DNA of 64,000 bases from Emcibacter sp. GTDB lineage: Bacteria > Pseudomonadota > Alphaproteobacteria > Sphingomonadales > Emcibacteraceae. Location: positions 1-64,000 of the forward strand of contig JAKIUQ010000005.1 in NCBI GenBank assembly GCA_021647465.1. The letters run 5' to 3'. Of this stretch, positions 54,982-64,000 are shown one piece after another; within the stretch, counting starts at the first letter, position 1; every line of letters starts with the position of its first letter. Made by a program: the position numbers and the translations under genes. The notes under the pieces are model-generated. The model worked only from the letters and a program-made list of their open reading frames with translations. It was not told where the DNA came from and made no database searches.

Positions 54982-55776
54982 TTATTTCGCGGTCCAGCCC
55001 CCTTCCACAGGCAGGCTGATGCCATTGATGGAACTTGCTGCGGATGAACATAAGAATACAGCAACTTGCCCAAGCTCTTCAACCTCTACAAACCGTTTGC
55101 TGGGCTGCGCGATTAACATGATGTCATTAATGACATCTTCGCGTGACATATTGTGAACTTTCATCTGATCCTCTATCTGGCTCTCTACAAGGGGTGTGCG
55201 GACATACCCGGGACAAATAGCATTGCAGGTGACCTGTTGCTGCGCGATCTCCAGAGCCACTGTTTTTGTTAGTCCCAATACCCCGTGTTTGGCCGCAACA
55301 TAGGCACTTTTATAGGGCGAGGCGACCAAACCATGAGCAGAGGACAGGTTAATGATTCGGCCCCAATTTTGTTTTTTCATGGCCGGCAAGGCGGCTTTGA
55401 TGGTGTGAAAATTGGAGACAAGATTGATATTTATGATGGCTTGCCATTTATCGTCCGGGAATTCATCAATGGCAGATACATGTTGAATGCCGGCATTATT
55501 GACCAGAATATCCACTGTGCCAAATTTTTGCTGCGCCGCTGAAACCATCGTTGAAATTTCGAGGGGATTTAACATGTTGGCCGGGTCATAGATGACATCA
55601 ACGCCGTATAGACCCGCCATTTCAGACCGAAGGGATTCGATCGCGGCGAAATCGCCCAAACCATTTAACACAATATTCGCGCCCGCCTTTGCCAGCGCCT
55701 TTGCGATGCCCAATCCGATGCCGCTTGTGGAGCCTGTGATCAGGGCTGTCCGGCCTGTCAAGAAGGTGTTTTTCAT
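54982..55776 (-). CDS. bdhA: 3-hydroxybutyrate dehydrogenase
   Basis: SDR enzyme of 264 residues that oxidises 3-hydroxybutyrate to acetoacetate with NAD. GSTSGIGLGIA opens the fold, NNAGIQHVS follows, Ser lies in NLSSAHGL, and YVAAKHGVLGLTKTVALE has the Tyr-Lys pair. AICPGYVRTPLVESQI and QPSKRFVEVEEL match the bdhA family closely. It is divergent from the intracellular PHB depolymerase gene, and together they degrade polyhydroxybutyrate to acetoacetate. Confidence 0.93.
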   Translation of the reverse strand: MKNTFLTGRTALITGSTSGIGLGIAKALAKAGANIVLNGLGDFAAIESLRSEMAGLYGVDVIYDPANMLNPLEISTMVSAAQQKFGTVDILVNNAGIQHVSAIDEFPDDKWQAIININLVSNFHTIKAALPAMKKQNWGRIINLSSAHGLVASPYKSAYVAAKHGVLGLTKTVALEIAQQQVTCNAICPGYVRTPLVESQIEDQMKVHNMSREDVINDIMLIAQPSKRFVEVEELGQVAVFLCSSAASSINGISLPVEGGWTAK

Positions 55777-55948
55777 GGTATTTCTTCTATTTTTTTAGTC
55801 TGTTTTATCATCATTAATCTATAGTGGTACATATTATTATGTTGCAGTGCAACCAACATTGTGTCTAGTATAACCAGATAATAAATTATTCCTATATTAA
55901 TAAGAATCTGGGATTATAAAATAGATTGGGGCAAATAGGGACAATATT

Positions 55949-57166
55949 ATGCTGTATCATATGTACGAATTTCAGCACAGTTTATTCGCACCTGCAAGAT
56001 TTGCAATTGATGTAACGCAACAAAGCTTTTCAAATCCGCTTAGCCCGCTATCCTATATGCCGGGTGCCAAACATATTTCGGCGGCCTGTGATGTGATGGA
56101 ACAGGTAACCCGCCGCTACGGCAAGCCAAAATTCGGGCTAAAGGAAACCATCATTGATGGTGAAATCGTGGCTGTTGAGGAACGGAATGTCCTTGAAAAA
56201 TCTTTTTGCAAATTGAAATATTTCAAGCGTGATATTGAAAATAATGATCCAAAGCTTCTTATCGTGGCCCCCTTGTCCGGCCATTATGCCACCTTGCTCA
56301 GAGGGACGGTCGAGGCGATGCTGCCGGATCATAATGTTTATATCACCGACTGGACGGACGCGCGGGATGTGCCGTTATTCGAAGGCAAGTTCGATCTGGA
56401 TGATTATATTGATTATCTGATTGAGATGATCGAATTTTTAGGCCCCGAAACGCATATTCTGGCGGTTTGTCAGCCCTCTGTACCGGTGCTTGCCGCCGTA
56501 TCAATCATGTCGGCGGAAAATAATCCGTCGGTGCCGGCTTCCATGACCCTGATGGGTGGGCCGATTGATACGCGAAATTGCCCGACCGAGGTTAATATCT
56601 TAAGTGCAGAGCGTAGCCTGAGCTGGTTCAAGCAGCATGCCACCTATCAGGTGCCATGGCCAAACAAGGGATGTATGCGGATTGTCTATCCGGGGTTCCT
56701 GCAGTTATCTGCTTTTCTGAATATGAATCTGGAAGATCATGTGGCGGCGCACCGCAAGATGTTTGATCATCTGGTGGAAGGCGCGGATGAAGACGCGGAT
56801 AAACATCGCCTGTTTTACGAAGAATATCTGTCGGTGATGGATCTTCCGGCGGAATATTATCTGCAAACGGTGGATGTGGTGTTTCAGCGGCACCTGCTGC
56901 CCAAAGGTGAAATGATGTCCCATGGCCGCCCTGTGGATACAAAAGCCATCACCAGAACCGCGCTTATGACGGTGGAGGGAGAATTGGACGATATCTCAGG
57001 CATCGGCCAGACCAAGGCGGCTCATGATCTCTGCATCAATCTTCCGGATGCCATGAAACGGCATTATGAACAGAAGAAAGTCGGTCATTACGGCATTTTT
57101 AATGGCCGTAAATGGCGTAATATGATCGCGCCCAAAGTAAAAGAGTTTATCCGCGAACATAATTAG
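55949..57166 (+). CDS. phaZ: Intracellular polyhydroxybutyrate depolymerase
   Basis: 405 residues, no signal peptide. The start MLYHMYEFQHSLFAPARFAIDVTQQSF matches alphaproteobacterial PhaZ, and the catalytic nucleophile motif is VCQPSVP (Cys174), as in Ralstonia PhaZ1, where Cys replaces the usual Ser. ITDWTDARDVPL is a conserved block before it. The enzyme mobilises storage granules. It is divergent from bdhA, sharing a 172-base control region. GGGACAATATT provides the ribosome site. ATG 55961 is a possible shorter start. Confidence 0.95.
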   Translation: MLYHMYEFQHSLFAPARFAIDVTQQSFSNPLSPLSYMPGAKHISAACDVMEQVTRRYGKPKFGLKETIIDGEIVAVEERNVLEKSFCKLKYFKRDIENNDPKLLIVAPLSGHYATLLRGTVEAMLPDHNVYITDWTDARDVPLFEGKFDLDDYIDYLIEMIEFLGPETHILAVCQPSVPVLAAVSIMSAENNPSVPASMTLMGGPIDTRNCPTEVNILSAERSLSWFKQHATYQVPWPNKGCMRIVYPGFLQLSAFLNMNLEDHVAAHRKMFDHLVEGADEDADKHRLFYEEYLSVMDLPAEYYLQTVDVVFQRHLLPKGEMMSHGRPVDTKAITRTALMTVEGELDDISGIGQTKAAHDLCINLPDAMKRHYEQKKVGHYGIFNGRKWRNMIAPKVKEFIREHN

Positions 57167-57210
57167 GTTATTCAGTAATCTGATAATCACATAAATTCGG
57201 GGTTTGACGG

Positions 57211-58575
57211 ATGACTAAACTTACCTGTTTCAAAGCATATGATATTCGGGGGCAATTGGGCACGGAACTGAATGAAGATATTGCTTATCGTATTGGCCGT
57301 GCATTTGGTCAGTTTTTAAAACCGAAAAATATCGTGGTGGGCGGCGATATACGCTTAACCTCCGAAGCTTTAAAAAACGCCTTGACCGAGGGGCTGCGTG
57401 ATTCCGGCGTGAATGTCACCGATCTTGGCATGACCGGAACCGAGGAAATCTATTTTGCCACATCCTACCTGAATATGGATGGCGGGGTAGAGGTCACGGC
57501 AAGCCACAATCCCATGGATTATAATGGCTTGAAACTGGTGCGGGAGAATTCAAAACCCATCAGCGGCGATACCGGCCTGAAAGACATTCAGAAATTAGCC
57601 GAGGAGAATGATTTTCCGCCTACCCTAAAGCGCGGCAGCTTGACCGGCGCATCTGTGATGAAGGCTTATATTGATCATTTAATGACCTATATTGACCCCA
57701 CGAATTTCACGCCGCTTAAGCTGGTGGTTAATGCCGGTAATGGGGCCGCCGGCCCCGTGGTGGATGCGTTGGAACAGGTATTGAGTGAGAAGAAGATCCC
57801 CATCGAATTGATCAAAGTCCACCATACCCCTGACGGCAATTTTCCCAATGGCATTCCCAATCCTTTGCTGGTGGAAAATCGTCAGGATACGCGGGACGCT
57901 GTCTTAAAACACGGCGCAGATATGGGCCTTGCCTGGGACGGGGATTTTGACCGTTGTTTCCTGTTTGATGAAAAGGGGGAATTTATTGAGGGCTATTATA
58001 TCGTCGGCCTGCTGGCGGAAGCCTTCTTGCAAAAACATCAGGGGGCTAAAATCATCCATGATCCCCGGGTCACATGGAATACCATTGATCTTGTGACGGC
58101 TTCGGGCGGACAGCCGATACAAACGAAAGCCGGACATGCTTTCATCAAGGAAAGAATGCGCACAGAAGATGCCATTTATGGCGGCGAAATGAGCGCCCAT
58201 CATTATTTCCGGGATTTTTTCTATTGCGATAGCGGTATGATTCCGTGGCTGCTCGTGGCAGAAATGCTTTGTGTCAAGAAAATGCCCCTGTCCCGGATGG
58301 TTGCGGAACGCATTAAAAAATTCCCGTCTTCAGGGGAGATCAACAGCAAACTGGATAATCCAAAAGTCGCCATTGACCGCGTATTTTCGGCCTATGAGGC
58401 GGCTGCGGAAAATATTGATTATACCGATGGCATCAGCATGGAATTCGCCGATTGGCGGTTTAACCTGCGTTCGTCCAATACCGAACCTGTTGTTCGCCTT
58501 AATGTGGAATCACGGGGCAATGATGCCTTGATGCAAGAAAAAACCACGGAAATTTTAACGTTACTGCGCGGGTAA
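57211..58575 (+). CDS. Phosphomannomutase/phosphoglucomutase
   Basis: 454 residues. FKAYDIRGQLGTELNED is the conserved start, the phosphoserine loop is VTASHNP (Ser98), the metal loop DGDFDRC, the sugar-binding loop GGEMSAHH and the phosphate-binding loop RSSNTEPVVRL. It interconverts mannose-6- and mannose-1-phosphate. The GDP-mannose pyrophosphorylase gene lies 0.6 kb away on the other strand, so the pair supplies GDP-mannose for polysaccharide. No polysaccharide genes are in the window. Confidence 0.93.
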   Translation: MTKLTCFKAYDIRGQLGTELNEDIAYRIGRAFGQFLKPKNIVVGGDIRLTSEALKNALTEGLRDSGVNVTDLGMTGTEEIYFATSYLNMDGGVEVTASHNPMDYNGLKLVRENSKPISGDTGLKDIQKLAEENDFPPTLKRGSLTGASVMKAYIDHLMTYIDPTNFTPLKLVVNAGNGAAGPVVDALEQVLSEKKIPIELIKVHHTPDGNFPNGIPNPLLVENRQDTRDAVLKHGADMGLAWDGDFDRCFLFDEKGEFIEGYYIVGLLAEAFLQKHQGAKIIHDPRVTWNTIDLVTASGGQPIQTKAGHAFIKERMRTEDAIYGGEMSAHHYFRDFFYCDSGMIPWLLVAEMLCVKKMPLSRMVAERIKKFPSSGEINSKLDNPKVAIDRVFSAYEAAAENIDYTDGISMEFADWRFNLRSSNTEPVVRLNVESRGNDALMQEKTTEILTLLRG

Positions 58576-58613
58576 TATTATAAAGTTATCTGATATTGAT
58601 CTTGTAAAGAGAG

Positions 58614-59102
58614 TTATGATCGCAATTTTATAAATTCTGTGCGTTGTTCAATTGGGAACTGGTAATAGAGGCTAAATAATAGTTTGTCGACAGTGATGCC
58701 ATCACCGGATAAAGGCAGGCCAATAACGCTATAGTCTATGAATGACTTTTTTGACCATACCAGCTTTCCGCTATGCCAATAGGGCGTTTTGGTTTCGACA
58801 AGATTATCATATCTGTCTTTCAGATATTGTTCGACCCTTGGGAGTTGATCAAGATATTTTTCTGTAACATCAAGGCCCATGGCTTTGACGGTTTCTGTGC
58901 CAACCAATCTGAATTTATATCGCCGGGGCGGCTCTTCGACATCGACAAGCGTTATATAGGGCAGGAGGCTTACAATGTCCGCCGGATTTAAATCAGCCCG
59001 GGCGGGCATGGAACGGCCCCCCTTCATATCCAGCCAATATTGATATATCTTGCGCAATATGTCATTGGGTAGGTCGTTGATGCTGAAATCTTTATGTATC
59101 AT
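58614..59102 (-). CDS. PAS-domain protein (PAS_5 family)
   Basis: 162 residues with no helix-turn-helix and no membrane segment. The internal motif LNPADIVSLLPYITLVDVEEPPRRYKFRLVGTETVKAMG is typical of the PAS_5 family, common and unexplained in alphaproteobacteria. It is downstream of manC on the same strand with a 77-base gap holding a tandem repeat. A role in sensing is inferred only from the PAS fold. Confidence 0.75.
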   Translation of the reverse strand: MIHKDFSINDLPNDILRKIYQYWLDMKGGRSMPARADLNPADIVSLLPYITLVDVEEPPRRYKFRLVGTETVKAMGLDVTEKYLDQLPRVEQYLKDRYDNLVETKTPYWHSGKLVWSKKSFIDYSVIGLPLSGDGITVDKLLFSLYYQFPIEQRTEFIKLRS

Positions 59103-59146
59103 AGTATTTCTAGGAGCCCTTTTTGTGTGGCCTACCTGCCGACCTT

Positions 59147-59188
59147 AAACCTTAACGTTAAACTCGGCAAACCTTAACGTTAAATTCG
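59147..59188. repeat. Tandem 20-bp repeat at the end of manC
   Basis: AAACCTTAACGTTAAACTCG (59147-59166) and AAACCTTAACGTTAAATTCG (59169-59188) differ at one base and are 22 bp apart. Each contains the palindrome TTAACGTTAA. The right copy covers the manC stop codon. It could be a replication slip or paired regulatory sites for the PAS gene downstream. Confidence 0.7.
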
Positions 59189-60595
59189 ACCGTATTTATC
59201 TTCAAGCCTTACGATGTCATCTTCGCCGAGGTAGCTGCCGGATTGGACTTCGATCATTTCGAGCGGGATAACGCCCGGATTTTCAAGGGCATGGACGGTG
59301 CCGATGGGGATGAAGGTGGATTCATTCTCATGAACCATAAAAATCTCTTCGCCTTTGGTGACCCTTGCGCTGCCTTTGACGACGATCCAATGTTCCGCGC
59401 GGTGGTGGTGCATTTGAAGGGATAATTTCGCGCCGGGTTTTACGGTAATTCGCTTGACCTGATCGCGGTCACCGGAACCGATACTGTCATATTTTCCCCA
59501 TGGGCGGTAGACTTCGCGGTGGAGGGCCGTTTCAGGGCGGTTCTGGCTTTTGAGTTTATCGACGATCTTTTTTACATCTTCTGATCTGTCCTTGCTGGCT
59601 ATCAAAAGCGCGTCCTTGGTATCCACAATAATCAGGTTATCAACGCCGATGGTGGTCACCAGTTTATTTTCTGCCATGACATAACAATCGCGGGTGTCTT
59701 TGGCGATGATATCGCCGGTCAGGCTATTGCCATTATCATCTTTCACACAAACATCCCATAGTGATGACCAGGAACCAATGTCGCTCCAGCCCGCGTCAAG
59801 AGGGACAACCCGCGCATCTTTGGTATGTTCCATGACCGCATAGTCAATGGAGATGCTGGGGCATTTGGCAAATTTTTCAGCATCAAGCCGGGTAAAGTCA
59901 AAATCTGCGGCGGCGGCCTCATAGGCCAGCCGGGCATGGCGCAGGACGTCTGGCGCGAATTTCTCTAATTCAGCCAGAAAACGACTGGCCCGAAACATGA
60001 ACATGCCGCTGTTCCACAGGTAATCCCCGCTCTTCAGAAATTTTTCTGCGGTGGCCTGATCCGGTTTTTCAACAAACTTTGCCACGTCATAGCCGCCGTC
60101 CGTTTCATCTGTGCCGCGCTTGATGTAACCATATCCCGTATGGGGCTGGTTGGGCACGATGCCAAAGGTGACCAATGCGCCGTCTTTGGCGAGCTTTTCC
60201 GCCTTTTTGATGGCGCTGTGGAATTTTTCTGTATCCTTGATGGTATGATCTGCGGGCAGGACAAGTAAAATGGGATCATCCGAGGCTTTCAGGGCAGCAA
60301 GGGCCGTAACCGCGATAGCCGGCGCCGTATTGCGGCCCATGGGTTCCAATATGATGGATTGGGGTGCGGCGTCCAGCTCGCGCAGTTTCTCTGCCGCAAG
60401 AAAGCGATGATCCGCATTGCAAATCACGATCGGGTCCTGATGACCCAAGCCATCAAGGCGGCGCAATGTTTCCTGAAACATGGAATAGTCACTGTTCATG
60501 GTCAGATTCAGGGCCAGAAATTGTTTGGGATACATGGATCGTGACAAGGGCCAAAGCCGCGCGCCAGACCCGCCGGACAGAATAACTGGAATCAT
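59180..60595 (-). CDS. manC: Mannose-1-phosphate guanylyltransferase / mannose-6-phosphate isomerase
   Basis: 471 residues, bifunctional ManC/CpsB type. The nucleotidyltransferase half has SGGSGARLWPLSRSMYPKQFL at the start and LPADHTIKD, and FVEKPDQATAEKFL. The isomerase half is a cupin with the metal ligands in SLQMHHHRAEHWIVVKGSARVT and TFIPIGTVHALENPG. It makes GDP-mannose from mannose-1-phosphate. The ATG is preceded by AGAGAGAA. The phosphomannomutase gene lies nearby in the opposite direction. Confidence 0.96.
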   Translation of the reverse strand: MIPVILSGGSGARLWPLSRSMYPKQFLALNLTMNSDYSMFQETLRRLDGLGHQDPIVICNADHRFLAAEKLRELDAAPQSIILEPMGRNTAPAIAVTALAALKASDDPILLVLPADHTIKDTEKFHSAIKKAEKLAKDGALVTFGIVPNQPHTGYGYIKRGTDETDGGYDVAKFVEKPDQATAEKFLKSGDYLWNSGMFMFRASRFLAELEKFAPDVLRHARLAYEAAAADFDFTRLDAEKFAKCPSISIDYAVMEHTKDARVVPLDAGWSDIGSWSSLWDVCVKDDNGNSLTGDIIAKDTRDCYVMAENKLVTTIGVDNLIIVDTKDALLIASKDRSEDVKKIVDKLKSQNRPETALHREVYRPWGKYDSIGSGDRDQVKRITVKPGAKLSLQMHHHRAEHWIVVKGSARVTKGEEIFMVHENESTFIPIGTVHALENPGVIPLEMIEVQSGSYLGEDDIVRLEDKYGRI

Positions 60596-60778
60596 ATTTC
60601 TCTCTTTTTATTTTTTTAGCTGTTTTATTATCTGCATTTAACAGCAAAAATGCTTATTTTATATTAACAGCAGATATTATTTTTTACAAATTTATGTGGG
60701 GCTTTTCTTGACGTAATATACTATACCCGATAGTGAAGTTACAAAGAAACGGTTAATAGAAGGCATTGATTAGGACAT

Positions 60779-62011
60779 ATGAAAAAGGATACAGGGCAAA
60801 AGCGGGACGTGACGTCGAAATGGCGACTGCAGACCCAATTGGTCAGGGGCGGCACATGGCGCAGTGAAATGGGCGAGACATCCGAGGCCATTTTCATGAC
60901 ATCCGGCTATGCCTATGACTGCGCAGAAGATGCGGCAGCGCGTTTTGCCGGCGATCAGGAGGGTTATACCTATTCACGGCTGCGCAATCCCACGGCGGCT
61001 ATGTTCGAAGACAGAATGGCCCTGATCGAAGGGGCGGAAGCCGCGCGGTCAACCGCAACCGGTATGGCTGCCGTGACAGCGGCCCTGTTGTCTATCGTCA
61101 AGGCGGGGGATCATGTCTTGTCGAGCCGCGCGTTATTTGGCTCCTGCCGATATGTCATTGAAACATTAATGCCAAAATTCGGCGTTGATTTTACCCTTGT
61201 CGATGGCGCGGATCATGACGCATGGAAGGCCGCCTTTCGCCCGAATACCGTTGCGGTTTTTCTGGAAACGCCGGCCAACCCAACGCTTGATGTGGTGGAT
61301 ATCGAATTTGTTTCTTCTTTGGCCCATGAAAATAATGCTCTTGTGGTGGTGGATAATGTTTTTGCGACGCCGGTGTTGCAAAAACCCTTGGAAATGGGCG
61401 CGGATGTGGTGATCTATTCCGCCACCAAACATATTGACGGGCAGGGCCGATGCCTTGGCGGCTGTATCCTCAGCAGTGACGTGCTTATGGAGGAAACCAT
61501 CCTGCCTTTTCTGAGGAATACCGGCCCGAATATCAGTCCTTTTAATGCCTGGGTGATGCTTAAAGGGTTAGAGACCCTTGATATGCGTGTGGAACGTATG
61601 TGCCAGAATGCCGCAAAAGTCGCCGATTCCTTGGCAGAAATCAACACTTTTGATTTTGTTAAATACCCGGGACGAAAAGATTTTGCGCAGCATGAACTTG
61701 CCTTGAAACAGATGACCATGGGCGGCAGTATTCTGGCCCTGCATGTGCCCGGCGGGCGGGATCAGGCCTTTAAATTTCTTAATGCCTTGGAAATTATTGA
61801 TATATCCAATAACATTGGTGATGCGAAAAGTCTGATGACCCATCCGGCCAGCACAACCCATGCCAGTGTGGCGGAAGCCGCGCGGGCAGAGCTTGGCATA
61901 ACAGAAGGTTTGCTCAGATTGTCCGTGGGCCTTGAGCATCCGGATGATTTGATAGAGGATTTGCATAAGGCGGCCCATATGGCCAATATTGGAAGCCAAA
62001 GCCAAAATTAG
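60779..62011 (+). CDS. metZ: O-succinylhomoserine sulfhydrylase
   Basis: PLP enzyme of 410 residues that makes homocysteine from succinylhomoserine and sulfide in methionine synthesis. Family motifs: GEGYTYSRLRNPTAAMFEDRMA, the PLP lysine in YSATKHIDGQGRCLGG, and PANPTLDVVDI. The N-terminal WRLQTQLVRGGTWRSEMGETSEAI fits MetZ. The 183 bases before the ATG include TTGACG (60708-60713), a possible -35, but no SAM riboswitch that I recognise. It is followed by apaG after 11 bases. Confidence 0.94.
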   Translation: MKKDTGQKRDVTSKWRLQTQLVRGGTWRSEMGETSEAIFMTSGYAYDCAEDAAARFAGDQEGYTYSRLRNPTAAMFEDRMALIEGAEAARSTATGMAAVTAALLSIVKAGDHVLSSRALFGSCRYVIETLMPKFGVDFTLVDGADHDAWKAAFRPNTVAVFLETPANPTLDVVDIEFVSSLAHENNALVVVDNVFATPVLQKPLEMGADVVIYSATKHIDGQGRCLGGCILSSDVLMEETILPFLRNTGPNISPFNAWVMLKGLETLDMRVERMCQNAAKVADSLAEINTFDFVKYPGRKDFAQHELALKQMTMGGSILALHVPGGRDQAFKFLNALEIIDISNNIGDAKSLMTHPASTTHASVAEAARAELGITEGLLRLSVGLEHPDDLIEDLHKAAHMANIGSQSQN

Positions 62012-62022
62012 GGTAAAATAAT

Positions 62023-62457
62023 ATGCACGATAATATAGTGAATTTTATGAAAATGAGTGAGGATACTTATGAGGCGACGACCCATGGGGTTAAGGTGTCT
62101 GTACAGCCGTTTTATCTGGAAGATGAGTCTGATCCGGAAGAGGGACGCTATTTTTGGGCCTATCAGGTGAAAATCGAAAATTTAAGCAAAGAAAAACTGC
62201 AATTGAAAAGCCGGCGCTGGCAGATAACTGATTCCATGGGCCGGACAGAAAATGTGCAGGGCGAGGGCGTCATCGGCGAGCAGCCTGTCATTGAGCCGGG
62301 CTATATCTTTGAATATACCAGCGGCGCGCCGCTCGGCACGTCATCAGGGTTCATGGCAGGTCACTATAGAATGTATAAAGATGATGGAAGTTCATTCGAT
62401 GTGGAAATACCGGCTTTCTCGCTGGATAGCCCCTATGGCTCCCATACGTTAAACTAA
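62023..62457 (+). CDS. apaG: ApaG family protein
   Basis: 144 residues of a fibronectin-III-like fold. VKVSVQPFYLEDESDPEEGRYFWAYQVKIEN and GVIGEQPVIEPGYIFEYTSGAPL are the diagnostic blocks. The family is linked to Co/Mg efflux phenotypes and to Ap4A metabolism, but its molecular role is unsettled. The N-terminal 14 residues (MHDNIVNFMKMSED) exceed the usual start, so an internal ATG at 62053 is possible. The next gene begins at the base after its stop. Confidence 0.92.
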   Translation: MHDNIVNFMKMSEDTYEATTHGVKVSVQPFYLEDESDPEEGRYFWAYQVKIENLSKEKLQLKSRRWQITDSMGRTENVQGEGVIGEQPVIEPGYIFEYTSGAPLGTSSGFMAGHYRMYKDDGSSFDVEIPAFSLDSPYGSHTLN

Positions 62458-63078
62458 GTGAGCAGGGAAAATATTTTGACAAAAAATCAGGGGTGCGACA
62501 CACCATCACAAAAAGAGGCCGAAGAGGCCGTGCGGACGCTTCTGCGCTGGGCCGGTGACGATCCAACGCGTGAGGGTCTGATTGACACGCCAACGCGGGT
62601 GGTGAAGGCTTATCGGGAATATTTTCGTGGTTATACAGAGGATCCACAGGAAATTTTATCCCGTACTTTTGAAGAAGTCTGCGGTTATGATGAAATGATT
62701 GTACTGCGGGATATTCCTTTTGAATCCCACTGTGAACATCATATGGCACCGATCATTGGCCGGGCTCATGTGGGGTATCTTCCCAATAAAAAAGTGATTG
62801 GCATCAGTAAGCTGGCGCGTATTGTGGAAACCTATGCCAAGCGGCTTCAGGTTCAGGAAAAAATGACGGCCCAGATTGCAGACTGCATTCAGGATGTTTT
62901 GGAGCCCTTGGGGGTTGGGGTCATCATTCAGGCCACCCACCAATGTATGTCCACGCGGGGCGTTCATGCTCATGGGGTATCTATGGTGACAAGCCGCATG
63001 GTCGGCGCCTTTCGCAATGACGATAAAACACGAAGAGAATTTCTGGCGGTCGTCGGTACATTTGAGCCGCATACTTGA
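62458..63078 (+). CDS. folE: GTP cyclohydrolase I
   Basis: Makes dihydroneopterin triphosphate, the first step of folate synthesis. 206 residues. The zinc ligands lie in SHCEHHMAP (Cys and His) and HQCMSTRGVHAHG (second Cys). LLRWAGDDPTREGLIDTPTRVVKAY and KVIGISKLARIVETYAKRLQVQE are family blocks. The start GTG is one base after apaG ends, so the genes are cotranscribed. A poor ribosome site (no GGAG) fits moderate translation. Confidence 0.95.
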   Translation: MSRENILTKNQGCDTPSQKEAEEAVRTLLRWAGDDPTREGLIDTPTRVVKAYREYFRGYTEDPQEILSRTFEEVCGYDEMIVLRDIPFESHCEHHMAPIIGRAHVGYLPNKKVIGISKLARIVETYAKRLQVQEKMTAQIADCIQDVLEPLGVGVIIQATHQCMSTRGVHAHGVSMVTSRMVGAFRNDDKTRREFLAVVGTFEPHT

Positions 63079-63116
63079 TATAAATAAGCGACAAACAAGA
63101 AGGGGACGGATAAAGG

Positions 63117-64000
63117 TTGGTTGATCTTCGGCCCATATTTTTGATCAATGGACTATTCTTGCTCATCCTGGGGGCCGGGATGCTGTTTCCTGCGTTGGTT
63201 GATGTGGCTGTGGATAATCCTGACTGGCAGGTTTTCGCCATTTGCTCTGCATTGGTCATGTTCATTGGCGGCCTGTTGTTTCTCACCAGCCGGGGCGAGG
63301 ATGAGGAGCTGTCAATCCAGCAGGCCTTCATACTGACGGTTTCCACCTGGGTGATCATTCCGACTTTCGGGGCTTTGCCTTTTGTGTTTTCCGATCTTTC
63401 TTTAAGCTATACCGATGCTTTTTTCGAGGCTATGTCGGGCCTGTCCACAACGGGTTCAACGGTTATTACCGGCCTTGATGGCGCACCGCCCGGCATTCTT
63501 CTCTGGCGGGCATTATTGCAATGGTTTGGCGGCGTGGGGATCATTGTTATGGCGGTGATTATCCTGCCGTTCCTGAGGGTTGGCGGGATGCAATTGTTTA
63601 AGATCGGGGCTTTTGAGACTTCCGAGAAAGTATTGCCGCGTGCGGCGCAGCTTGGCATTGCCATATCTCTGATTTATGTGGGGTTGACGATCATTTGCGG
63701 CGTGGCTCTATGGGCCGCCGGCATGAGCGCTTTTGAGGCCGTGAGCCATTCTTTCACGACGATTGCCACGGGGGGTTTTTCCACCACCGATGGATCAATT
63801 GGTCATTTCGACAGTGCGTTGATTGATTATATCATTGTCCTGTTTATGATCATTGGCAGCATGCCGTTTATTCTATATTTAAAAATGGTTCAGGGACATA
63901 GTCTCATTCTATGGCGGGATTCCCAAGTCAGATGGTTTTTGGCGCTGCTGGTTCTCTTGATTGCCCTCTTAAGCTTATGGCGCTGGAGCGGTAATGATCA
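63117..64000 (+). CDS. trkH: TrkH-family potassium uptake protein, cut by window end
   Basis: The first 294 codons are visible. The protein has at least seven membrane segments. The start MVDLRPIFLINGLFLLILGAGMLFPALVD fits TrkH, and the selectivity-loop motifs STTGSTVITGL and TTIATGGFSTTDGS are present. It forms the membrane channel for K uptake with TrkA. TTG 63117 is the start that retains the conserved DLRP, with AGGGGA upstream. The right end is truncated by the window. Confidence 0.9.
   Translation, partial: MVDLRPIFLINGLFLLILGAGMLFPALVDVAVDNPDWQVFAICSALVMFIGGLLFLTSRGEDEELSIQQAFILTVSTWVIIPTFGALPFVFSDLSLSYTDAFFEAMSGLSTTGSTVITGLDGAPPGILLWRALLQWFGGVGIIVMAVIILPFLRVGGMQLFKIGAFETSEKVLPRAAQLGIAISLIYVGLTIICGVALWAAGMSAFEAVSHSFTTIATGGFSTTDGSIGHFDSALIDYIIVLFMIIGSMPFILYLKMVQGHSLILWRDSQVRWFLALLVLLIALLSLWRWSGND

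Noticed and set aside
60596..60778. Possible SAM riboswitch before metZ
   Set aside because: The SAM-II core sequences were looked for and not found. A TTGACG-based promoter is the most I can suggest.
1..64000. CRISPR arrays, insertion sequences or prophage genes
   Set aside because: No regularly spaced repeats, transposase motifs or phage structural genes were seen.

Overview
The window looks like a chromosomal segment of a facultatively anaerobic, probably aquatic alphaproteobacterium. Three things point there: a complete nosRZDFYLX cluster encoding the Tat-exported form of nitrous oxide reductase, the order yebC-ruvCAB-ybgC-tolQRAB-pal-cpoB-tilS-ftsH-folP-glmM, and 6S RNA placed just before a 5-formyltetrahydrofolate cyclo-ligase. 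Base composition is moderate, near half GC by eye. Order-level placement (something near Emcibacterales or Kordiimonadales) is a guess from gene content. No phage, insertion sequence or CRISPR array was seen.

Layout. 1-9.1 kb: denitrification module for N2O respiration behind a perfect Fnr/Nnr-type box. 9.2-12.1 kb: tRNA-Ser(GGA), ribosomal protein L32, a small P-loop kinase, 6S RNA, and folate and cyclic-nucleotide enzymes. 12.2-27.7 kb: dense housekeeping block for Holliday-junction processing, the Tol-Pal envelope machine, tRNA-Ile lysidine synthesis, membrane proteolysis, folate, amino-sugar and thiamine synthesis. 27.7-35.5 kb: an exported M1 peptidase with a DUF6702 partner, methionine aminopeptidase with a TetR regulator, a strongly divergent PEP-carboxylase homologue, and a YaiI protein.

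35.6-44.7 kb is accessory: a cytochrome b561-like protein divergent from a TetR regulator, then a sigma/anti-sigma/STN-receptor (Fec-type) signalling operon, a DUF6868 membrane protein, and a second related TonB-dependent receptor. A 13-bp palindromic word lies in front of the TetR gene and again at the very start of the sigma-factor gene, which may tie the two regulators together. 44.7-54.6 kb is a catabolic island: BKACE enzyme, isoprenylcysteine-methyltransferase-like protein, cytochrome c/sugar dehydrogenase fusion, two SDRs, a ThDP enzyme, a cupin, a LuxR-type regulator and an acyl-CoA ligase. Its substrate cannot be read from sequence.

54.8-57.2 kb holds polyhydroxybutyrate breakdown genes (bdhA divergent from an intracellular phaZ) plus an overlooked 37-residue membrane protein. 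57.2-60.6 kb carries mannose activation genes (phosphomannomutase and ManC) with a PAS-type protein. 60.8-64 kb has metZ, apaG, folE and a trkH gene cut by the window end. The most promising novelty is the regulatory and catabolic content between 36 and 55 kb and the PEP-carboxylase-like protein at 32-35 kb.
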